Positions 1-5,113 of a stretch of DNA of 10,288 nucleotides are shown piece by piece (position 1 is the stretch's first letter; the number at the start of each line of letters is the position of its first letter). The notes under the pieces were generated by a model that saw nothing but the letters and a program-made list of their open reading frames with translations, did no database searches and was not told the origin of the DNA. The stretch lies in assembly GCA_015767355.1 (NCBI GenBank), contig JADWMH010000062.1, positions 1-10,288 on the forward strand, in the 5' to 3' direction. A program made the position numbers and the translations under genes. The stretch comes from Gammaproteobacteria bacterium (GTDB taxonomy: Bacteria > Pseudomonadota > Gammaproteobacteria > Chromatiales > Chromatiaceae).

Positions 1-54
1 GCGAGAGAAAATGTTTTTTTCATGCCTTGTCAGTCTGAGACCTGATCTCACTAG
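1..54. repeat. Dispersed repeat, copy 1 (cut by window edge)
   Basis: This stretch matches 3675-3727 almost base for base. The only differences seen are one substitution near position 8 and a run of seven T instead of six. It contains a small perfect hairpin (TGAGA, five-base loop, TCTCA at 36-50). It begins at the point that in copy 2 is the right end of a long palindrome, so the palindrome of this copy probably lies just left of the window. It sits 8 bp beyond the stop codon of the sugar kinase gene. Similarity stops after CTAG at position 54, which suggests one element boundary. Confidence 0.85.
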
Positions 55-62
55 CAGGTTGT

Positions 63-965
63 TCAGTCATCCGCAGGCCATAACCAGGCGGCGCCGCGTA
101 CTCCGGATGAGTCGCCATGCAGAGGCGGTACGATCCTGGTGTTGACGCCGTCAGAAAAAACATACTCCGGCAGCAGCGCCGGGACGTTTTTATAGAGCCG
201 TTGAAGATTGGAGAGCCCGCCTCCGAGTACGATGCATTCGGGATCGAGCAGGTTGATCACTGATGCCAGTGCGCGCGCCAGCCGGCTTTCATATCGCTGT
301 AATATCGCTTCCGCTGCAGAGTCGCCATGCGCTGCTGCCGTGGCTATCGCTTCAGCTGAGAGCGCCTCTCCTGTAATTTCCCGATATTGCCCGGATAAGC
401 CGGGGCCGGAGAGAAATGTCTCGATGCAACCCTGTTTCCCGCACCAGCAGGCGGGCCCGGGGAACTCTTCGGCATCCATCCAGGGGAGCGGATTGTGTCC
501 CCATTCACCGCCAACAAGATTTGTTCCCTCATGCAGCTTTCCGTTGATGACAATTCCACCGCCGGCGCCAGTGCCGAGAATAATGCCAAACACCGATGCC
601 GCACCGGCCGCAGCGCCATCGGTCGCTTCCGAGAGTGCAAAACAGTTGGCGTCATTGGCGATGCGAATCTCGCGTTGCAGAAGTTGCTGAATATCGTCTT
701 GCAGCGGCTCTCCGTTGAGGCAGGTTGAGTTGGCATTGCGGATCAGCGCAGTCGTTGGAGAGGGAGAGCCGGGGATGCCGATGCCGATAGTTCCATCTTG
801 ACCGAGCTGCTGCTCGGTTCCGGTGATCAGCTGTTTGATGGCGGCGAGTGTTTTGCTGTAGTCGCCCGTTGGCGTCGGCATCCGCCGGCGCAGCAGGGTG
901 TTGCCTGCTGCATCCAGCGCTATGATCTCTATCTTGCTGCCTCCAAGGTCTATACCGATACGCAT
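63..965 (-). CDS. mak: ROK-family sugar kinase, probable fructokinase Mak
   Basis: Probable cytoplasmic ATP-dependent fructokinase that would convert fructose to fructose 6-phosphate. The 300 residues match the usual length of the family. Seen in order: the N-terminal phosphate-binding motif DLGGSK (6-11), IPGS (64-67), NANST (78-82), the catalytic-aspartate motif ANDANC (103-108, D105), the glycine-rich GTGAGGG (131-137), and the ROK zinc site made of H157 in EWGHNPLPW plus C173, C175 and C180 in CWCGKQGC, followed by IETFLSG. The C-terminal HGDSSGVRGAAWLWP pattern is typical of enteric Mak. The gene starts 9 nt after the GTPase stop and has no clear Shine-Dalgarno sequence of its own, so it is probably co-transcribed with the GTPase and perhaps translationally coupled. 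Manno- or N-acetylglucosamine kinase activity cannot be excluded, because ROK substrate specificity is hard to read from sequence. Confidence 0.9.
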   Translation of the reverse strand: MRIGIDLGGSKIEIIALDAAGNTLLRRRMPTPTGDYSKTLAAIKQLITGTEQQLGQDGTIGIGIPGSPSPTTALIRNANSTCLNGEPLQDDIQQLLQREIRIANDANCFALSEATDGAAAGAASVFGIILGTGAGGGIVINGKLHEGTNLVGGEWGHNPLPWMDAEEFPGPACWCGKQGCIETFLSGPGLSGQYREITGEALSAEAIATAAAHGDSAAEAILQRYESRLARALASVINLLDPECIVLGGGLSNLQRLYKNVPALLPEYVFSDGVNTRIVPPLHGDSSGVRGAAWLWPADD

Positions 966-971
966 GGGTAA

Positions 972-992
972 GTTTTAGGTTTTAGGTTTTAG
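972..992. repeat. Heptamer tandem repeat GTTTTAG x3
   Basis: Three perfect head-to-tail copies of a 7-bp unit span the end of the GTPase gene. Read on the minus strand they encode its last residues (LKPKT), and the stop codon TAA lies inside the repeat at 975-977. Seven is not a multiple of three, so gain or loss of a unit would change the reading frame and the stop used, just ahead of the kinase start. Confidence 0.9.
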
Positions 993-2624
993 GTCACTCT
1001 CCTCTATCTGTGGAGTCGCTTCGGTCGTTTCGGCTAGCAGGATCTCCTCTTCCCGGGCTGGTTGAGAGGGCGGCTCTTCAATGACAGGCGCTACATCTTC
1101 CGCGGGGAGAGTCTCCTGTGGGGTTGCCTGTTCAATATCCGGAGCTGCTTCTTCTACAGGTTCCACCACTGGAGTTGAGGCAGCTGGAGAGGCTTGTGGA
1201 GCAACCGGCTGGCTTTGTCCGGATGGATTGGTGAATCTGTCGTTGAGTTTTTGCACATAATTATCAGTGTTCTGGCGTATTTGACTGAGCCGTCTGCGGG
1301 TCAAAGGTCCCCAGCCTGCAGCGCGCCCCAGAAAAATGGAGTAGAAAGCGCTGGTGCTCTTGCGAAAAGCAGAGACAAGGTCAAGGCGATCACCAATGGC
1401 TGCAGCGGCTTTATGCACGGCGCCAGTGAGGCTCATGGCCGCCAGATTGCGACTCACGAAGTGCGCGCCAAGCAGCACCACAAACAGCAGGCCGAGGGTG
1501 ATGATCCAGCTCACCGGCGGCTCTGCCGGCACAAAAGGAAGTGTCAGGCTGAGGCCGTTCCAGCCGAGGTAGAGTACGATCACGAGACCAAATAGAATGG
1601 TGTCGCCGAGCAGTGTGCGCTCACGCCATTTGACCAGCAACTCCTTGAGTGCGGGGGCGGCTTTTGTTTCGATATCCCTGGCGGTGTTTTCAAGCGATGC
1701 GACGACACGGTAGGCGCGCTGTACCTCGACCTGGTGCATGCGGCTGTGAATCTCATTCATATCATGATCGCGTTTTGCTTCAAAACGCTCGCGCAGTGCA
1801 TCATCTGTAATCGGAGTGGCTGCATCCGGGTTATAGATGGTGTAGAAACGGCCTGCAGTGAGTCCACGTTCACCCAGTGCGCGCTGCCATGCGGCGACGA
1901 TCTCTTCGGTGTTGTCTTCGCGTGCAGCGGTATCCATCTGGTTCAGGATATAGAGGAATTTCCCCGAATCCGAACGTTTGATGGTGCTGCTGACAAGGTG
2001 ATCCAGGGTGTCGCGCATGGCGCCGGGTTCAGGGTGGCGAGCGTCAAAAAAGACCAGCACCAGATCGGAGAGATCGATGATGTGATCTGTAATCCGCAGT
2101 GTCGCAGTGCGTTGTGCATCAGCATCGAACCCAGGAGAGTCAATCAGGATTTTTCCGCGCAGATTTTCACTTGGAGTGGTTTTTAGCTGCAGATAAGCAT
2201 CGACGCGCGTTCCTTCACCGCTGGCGGCCTCTTCGATATCATCACTGATGCGGTAGAAGGGGAAGCGGGGATCGGAGTCGAGAGCGACTCCGGGCAGTGC
2301 ATGCGCCGCCTGTTGCCGGTTGTAGCAGATGACTGTAAACATGTCGTCAACAGCCTGATTCCCGCTGCGCTGCAAATCATGACCGATGAAGTGATTGATG
2401 AAGGTTGATTTTCCGGCGGAAAAGGTTCCCAGAACCGAAATCAGCGGCCACCATGTAATCTGTGTCGCGAATGAATCCCCATCTGCCAGTAGTCCAAGTT
2501 TGTGGCCGACTCTGTCGAGTTGGCGAAAACCCTTGATGGTCTCCAGCAGCACCGGGTTCTCAGTCTTCAGATGCTCTTCCAGTTGATCCAGTCGATGGCT
2601 CATGGGTGTAATGTTTTGTGTCAT
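975..2624 (-). CDS. Membrane-anchored dynamin-like GTPase
   Basis: Predicted large GTPase of the dynamin/Era-like superfamily, 549 residues. Seen: an N-terminal helical part (1-60), the P-loop GTFSAGKST (66-74), G3 motif DSPG (162-165) and G4-like NQMD (228-231) after a hydrophobic strand. A charged helical region (about 275-335) follows, then two hydrophobic segments (about 339-364 and 371-390) separated by a short proline-rich turn, which should anchor it in the inner membrane. A second helical part (395-465) and a low-complexity Pro/Glu/Ala tail (468-549) complete it. The start is chosen because GGAGG lies 6 nt upstream; Met8 is a less likely alternative. It leads the pair with the sugar kinase. 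Bacterial dynamin-like proteins remodel or protect membranes, but no substrate or partner can be inferred. The acidic tail is unusual and poorly constrained. Confidence 0.8.
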   Translation of the reverse strand: MTQNITPMSHRLDQLEEHLKTENPVLLETIKGFRQLDRVGHKLGLLADGDSFATQITWWPLISVLGTFSAGKSTFINHFIGHDLQRSGNQAVDDMFTVICYNRQQAAHALPGVALDSDPRFPFYRISDDIEEAASGEGTRVDAYLQLKTTPSENLRGKILIDSPGFDADAQRTATLRITDHIIDLSDLVLVFFDARHPEPGAMRDTLDHLVSSTIKRSDSGKFLYILNQMDTAAREDNTEEIVAAWQRALGERGLTAGRFYTIYNPDAATPITDDALRERFEAKRDHDMNEIHSRMHQVEVQRAYRVVASLENTARDIETKAAPALKELLVKWRERTLLGDTILFGLVIVLYLGWNGLSLTLPFVPAEPPVSWIITLGLLFVVLLGAHFVSRNLAAMSLTGAVHKAAAAIGDRLDLVSAFRKSTSAFYSIFLGRAAGWGPLTRRRLSQIRQNTDNYVQKLNDRFTNPSGQSQPVAPQASPAASTPVVEPVEEAAPDIEQATPQETLPAEDVAPVIEEPPSQPAREEEILLAETTEATPQIEESDLKPKT

Positions 2625-2681
2625 CTCTCTCCTCCGGAAATGATGAAATAGTTATTTGCGGAATTGTCATGCTATCTGCTA

Positions 2682-2709
2682 TTTATAAGACATTGTACAC
2701 AGATATCAA
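2682..2709 (-). promoter_or_regulatory. Predicted sigma70 promoter for GTPase-mak
   Basis: On the minus strand, TTGATA (2704-2709, five of six matches to the -35 consensus) is followed after 16 nt by TATAAA (2682-2687, five of six matches to the -10 consensus). Transcription would start near 2675, leaving a leader of about 50 nt before the GTPase ATG at 2624. The AT-rich DNA upstream would suit an UP element. The surroundings are AT-rich, so chance matches are more likely than usual. Confidence 0.5.
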
Positions 2710-3017
2710 ATAGTGGATATACGAAATTATTATAATTAATAAAAACAAACATTAATGGTGAAAACATAAAGTAATTTATTGGTAAATATCCAGCGATTTA
2801 CAAGGCGTACTACACAATTCAAGGGAAATCCCGAAGCATTGAGCGGCAGTTGCGATTTTCATCCGGAGCAGGGATATTGATATATGATAATTTGTTGCGA
2901 ATCGGGACTGAATGGGGGATACTACGGCATCTGTGGCGGGTGCGCATCTCATGGAAGCTCCCCGGAGCATCATGATAGATGCGTATAGCATTGATAATCG
3001 GGGTAATTCAGGTTGTA

Positions 3018-3043
3018 AAGAGAGCAAACATCATGGCTCTCTT
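3018..3043. repeat. Perfect 8-bp inverted repeat
   Basis: AAGAGAGC (3018-3025) and GCTCTCTT (3036-3043) are perfect complements around a 10-nt loop. Neither strand shows a T-tract after the stem, so it is a poor terminator. It could be an operator or structured leader for the SCP2-like gene, which starts 110 nt downstream. No function is assigned. Confidence 0.4.
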
Positions 3044-3153
3044 CAGTTGGCTCGATGATCTAAAAGCGTGATTGTGAAACGTCTGGAATATCCTGTTGAT
3101 CAGAGCCACAGTATTTTTTGTACTATCACCAAATTTTCTGGAGAAATAATTAG

Positions 3154-3549
3154 ATGTCTGCATTGTTTTCTGATGAGTGGATGAAAGGTTTTATGGATCA
3201 GTGGAATGGCGAGAGCGATCTTGCTGATGCGCTGGCCGCGATTGGTTTTAACAGTGTCATCGGCTACGGCGTTCCCGAGGACGGTCAGCCGCGTGGTGTG
3301 CTGGTTGTCGAGAATGGCCGCGCTGTCTCTGCCGGCGCCTATAACGGCGAGGAGTTGAACTGGGACATTCGCGCCAGTGATGCGCAGTGGCAGAAGTGGA
3401 TCAGCAAGCCCCCCGGCATGATGGGATTGGGAGTGGCCTTTACTTCTGGTAAAATGAAGTTCATCGTTGGTGATTACGGCAGTATGCTGAAAGATCCGCG
3501 TATGGCGAAGCCATTTATCAAGAGCTTTTCTGTCATGGCGCGTGTCTAG
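3154..3549 (+). CDS. SCP2-like sterol/lipid-binding domain protein
   Basis: Small cytoplasmic protein of 131 residues with no signal peptide or membrane segment. Its overall pattern recalls stand-alone bacterial SCP2 sterol-carrier-type proteins: an N-terminal helix (LFSDEWMKGFMDQWN), a central beta-strand region (VIGYGV to VLVVENGRAVSAG), a GEELNWDIRASDAQW segment, and a C-terminal GVAFTSGKMKFIVGDYG followed by a final helix (KDPRMAKPFIKSFSVM). Such domains bind a hydrophobic ligand in a beta-sheet/helix tunnel; the ligand here is unknown. GGAG lies 10 nt before the ATG. A weak promoter-like pair (TTGATC 3096-3101, TACTAT 3121-3126, spacer 19 nt) lies just upstream. The gene appears to be a single transcription unit, followed by a weak hairpin. 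Confidence 0.7.
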   Translation: MSALFSDEWMKGFMDQWNGESDLADALAAIGFNSVIGYGVPEDGQPRGVLVVENGRAVSAGAYNGEELNWDIRASDAQWQKWISKPPGMMGLGVAFTSGKMKFIVGDYGSMLKDPRMAKPFIKSFSVMARV

Positions 3550-3564
3550 GCAATTTCTAGAATC

Positions 3565-3602
3565 CTTGATTCACTAAAATGCTTGCAAATGAGTCAAGTT
3601 TT
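3565..3602 (+). terminator. Weak terminator-like hairpin after SCP2-like gene
   Basis: CTTGATTCA (3565-3573) can pair with TGAGTCAAG (3590-3598), nine pairs with one U-G wobble, around a 16-nt loop; TTTT follows at 3599-3602. The position 15 nt after the SCP2-like stop fits a terminator. The AT-rich stem, long loop and short T-tract make it weak. Confidence 0.35.
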
Positions 3603-3610
3603 AAAAGAAT

Positions 3611-3681
3611 CTCTCGCGAAGAACGCAAAGGACGCAAAGGTTTTTCTTAGCGGTCTTTGCGTCTTTGCGTCTTGGCGAGAG
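3611..3681. repeat. Long imperfect palindrome of ACGCAAAG units
   Basis: The left arm (3611-3639) begins CTCTCGCGAAG and contains ACGCAAAG twice. The right arm (3655-3681) is its reverse complement except for one mismatch and two extra bases in the left arm; the loop is 15 nt. The resulting stem of about 27 pairs could form a cruciform or a strong RNA hairpin. It runs directly into the dispersed repeat shared with positions 1-54, so both are probably parts of one non-coding, REP- or MITE-like element. It encodes no transposase. Confidence 0.85.
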
Positions 3682-3727
3682 GAAATGTTTTTTCATGCCT
3701 TGTCAGTCTGAGACCTGATCTCACTAG
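3675..3727. repeat. Dispersed repeat, copy 2
   Basis: This 53-bp stretch is a near-perfect direct copy of positions 1-54 in the same orientation, with one substitution and one missing T. It includes the right end of the palindrome (GCGAGAG), a T-run and the hairpin TGAGA/TCTCA at 3709-3723. Similarity to copy 1 ends after CTAG at 3727. With the palindrome it makes an element of about 117 bp (3611-3727). Confidence 0.85.
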
Positions 3728-3758
3728 GCAATGTATTGAACAGCCATTGAAGATAGCA

Positions 3759-3789
3759 CGTCGGGTGGACCCTTCCAGGGCGCCCGATG
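3759..3789 (+). other. Nested hairpin upstream of the RND operon
   Basis: CGTCGGG (3759-3765) pairs with CCCGATG (3783-3789) with one wobble, and inside it CCCT (3770-3773) pairs with AGGG (3777-3780) around a 3-nt loop. It is GC-rich and followed by a pyrimidine-rich stretch (TCTCTCTTTCTC) rather than a pure T-run. It could be a terminator of upstream transcription or a leader structure of the adaptor mRNA; the sequence does not decide. Confidence 0.4.
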
Positions 3790-3863
3790 TCTCTCTTTCT
3801 CGCGTTATGCCGGCGGGAATGCTAATCCATTTGATTTTTCTATTGACACTCGGGGTAGTGCTA

Positions 3864-4982
3864 ATGCCAAACAAGATAGCTGTTTTATTTGCGACGATTG
3901 CTCTTTTCAGCGGGGCAGCATTTGCAGCAGTTGAGGACAATCAGTCTGGTGAAACTGAATGGTACAGGGTGGAGGCATCCGGAAGCTCTGTAGTTATCTC
4001 GCTTGGTGGGACAGTCATACCTTATAAAGAAGTTACGCTGACTGCCCAGTTGCCCGGCCGTGTCAAATCCATCGCCGGTATCGAAGGCGATCACTTCAGA
4101 ACGAATGATGTGCTGATCACACTCGATGACTCAACCCTTGTCGCACAGCGCAATGCGGCATTGGCGCAGATGTCAACGGCGCAGTCGGCGCTGCAAAATG
4201 CGCGGGTGCAATACAACCGCGAACTCTGGTCACCACGCTCCAAGCAGGCAATGGGCGGTATGGGAATGCCGAATCTGTTCGACTCCATGTTTTCACGTCC
4301 GATGGAGAATATGATCGATAACAGGGACACGGATGCGGAGAGACAGGCTGACCTGTTCTCCTCGAACACGCAAATCCAGCAGGCGCAAAATGCCATTTAC
4401 CAGGTTCAGGCGCAGCTGCACGAACTGGATACCAAATTCAGGGATGCCCAGAGTCTGGCGCCCTTTGACGGCGTCATTACCAAAAAATTTGTCGAAGTCG
4501 GCGATACCATGCAGCCTGGTCAGCCGCTGCTAACCTATGCCGATGTTGAATATCTGCAAGTCGTGGTCGATGTCCCTTCGCGCATTGCTCCGGGAATCAA
4601 GGAGGGCGATATGCTGCAGGCGGTGCTCGAGGTGGGTGACAAGGTCGTTCCGGTGCGTGTTTCACAAATTTTCCCCATGGCTGATATCGTGCGCCATACC
4701 GTCAAGGTCAAATTTGATTTGCCGCAGGGGATCTCCCGTCCCGGCGCTTATGTGAAGGTCAAGGTGCCTGATATTAACGCCGCACAGAGCGGTCTGGTCA
4801 AGATCCCTCTGACTGCAGTGCGTTTTAACGGCAGCCTGCCGGGCGTGTTTGTCAGGGGCGCCGATGGCCGTGGCCATTTGCGGCTGGTGCGTATTGGCGA
4901 GCATCTGGATGAGACCTATGTCACGATTCTCTCCGGTCTTCAGGTCGGTGATGAAGTGATGCGCCACGCCAAGGTGCGCTAA
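3864..4982 (+). CDS. RND efflux periplasmic adaptor (MFP/HlyD family)
   Basis: Periplasmic adaptor that would connect the RND permease encoded next to an outer-membrane channel. The start at 3864 gives 372 residues with a Sec signal peptide (MPNKIAVLFATIALF..., likely cut after GAAFA, about residue 21); upstream in-frame starts (3807, 3819, TTG 3657) would bury that signal. Seen in the mature part: a first lipoyl half (48-90, GTVIPYKEVTLTAQLPGRV), a coiled-coil hairpin (about 92-122 and 164-196), the second lipoyl half (LAPFDGVITKKFVEVGDTM, 198-216), a beta-barrel part (226-300) and a membrane-proximal domain (310-372). The hairpin tip carries an insertion of about 40 residues with six Met between 130 and 150. 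Only a modest GGGG precedes the ATG. The substrate is not evident; RND adaptors serve drugs, metals or lipids. Confidence 0.85.
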   Translation: MPNKIAVLFATIALFSGAAFAAVEDNQSGETEWYRVEASGSSVVISLGGTVIPYKEVTLTAQLPGRVKSIAGIEGDHFRTNDVLITLDDSTLVAQRNAALAQMSTAQSALQNARVQYNRELWSPRSKQAMGGMGMPNLFDSMFSRPMENMIDNRDTDAERQADLFSSNTQIQQAQNAIYQVQAQLHELDTKFRDAQSLAPFDGVITKKFVEVGDTMQPGQPLLTYADVEYLQVVVDVPSRIAPGIKEGDMLQAVLEVGDKVVPVRVSQIFPMADIVRHTVKVKFDLPQGISRPGAYVKVKVPDINAAQSGLVKIPLTAVRFNGSLPGVFVRGADGRGHLRLVRIGEHLDETYVTILSGLQVGDEVMRHAKVR

Positions 4983-5057
4983 AAAGAGCTTATTAATCCT
5001 GAATCAATACTATTCCAGGCCCTGGCCGTCCATCGATCAGGATCTATAAGAATAAAT

Positions 5058-5085
5058 TCCCGCTTCAGTAAGCTGAATTCAGGGA
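5058..5085 (+). other. Small hairpin between adaptor and permease genes
   Basis: TTCAG (5064-5068) and CTGAA (5073-5077) form a 5-bp stem with a 4-nt loop, and TCCC (5058-5061) and GGGA (5082-5085) can add an outer stem across an uneven internal loop. It lies in the 131-nt gap between two genes that should be co-expressed. It might tune relative expression or mRNA processing; it has no T-tract and is not a terminator. The gap also contains the small palindrome CCAGGCCCTGG. No coding sequence is seen there. Confidence 0.3.
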
Positions 5086-5113
5086 GATGCAAGCCACATA
5101 GGAGAGACATCGC

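Larger units (their letters stand above)
2625..3153. other. AT-rich intergenic region between divergent genes
   Basis: This 529-nt stretch separates the minus-strand GTPase from the plus-strand SCP2-like gene. The part from about 2640 to 2790 is strongly AT-rich and carries the likely GTPase promoter. From about 2790 to 3060 I see no recognisable gene. The only longer frame is a minus-strand 83-codon ORF without a family signature or good ribosome site. A perfect 8-bp inverted repeat lies at 3018-3043 and an imperfect palindrome centred on CTCCCCGGAG at about 2951-2974. A 12-codon plus-strand ORF (3033-3071) is probably chance. No repeat copy or RNA gene was recognised. Confidence 0.7.
3550..3863. 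other. Non-coding region with repeat element and hairpins
   Basis: This 314-nt stretch lies between the SCP2-like gene and the RND operon. In order it holds a weak terminator-like hairpin (3565-3602), a long imperfect palindrome (3611-3681), the dispersed repeat copy 2 (3675-3727), a nested hairpin (3759-3789) and the untranslated leader of the adaptor gene. An open frame covers 3657-3863 in phase with the adaptor, but it begins at a TTG inside the palindrome and is unlikely to be translated. A TTGACA at 3843-3848 has no usable -10 partner. I could not place a convincing promoter for the RND operon. Confidence 0.7.

Noticed and set aside
972..992. Telomere-like reading of the TTTTAGG repeat
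   Set aside because: Only three units inside a bacterial gene end; there is no sign of a replicon end.
2776..3027. 83-codon minus-strand ORF in the intergenic region
   Set aside because: No family pattern, no good ribosome site, composition like random translation.
3033..3071. 12-codon plus-strand ORF (MALFSWLDDLKA)
   Set aside because: No clear Shine-Dalgarno sequence and too short to support; it ends 82 nt before the next gene, so coupling is unlikely.
3611..3681. CRISPR-like repeat
   Set aside because: The ACGCAAAG units form an inverted palindrome without regularly spaced unique spacers.
3657..3863. N-terminal extension of the adaptor frame starting at TTG 3657
   Set aside because: It begins inside the palindromic repeat, has no ribosome site, and would place a clear signal peptide 70 residues inside the protein. 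The ATG at 3864 is preferred.
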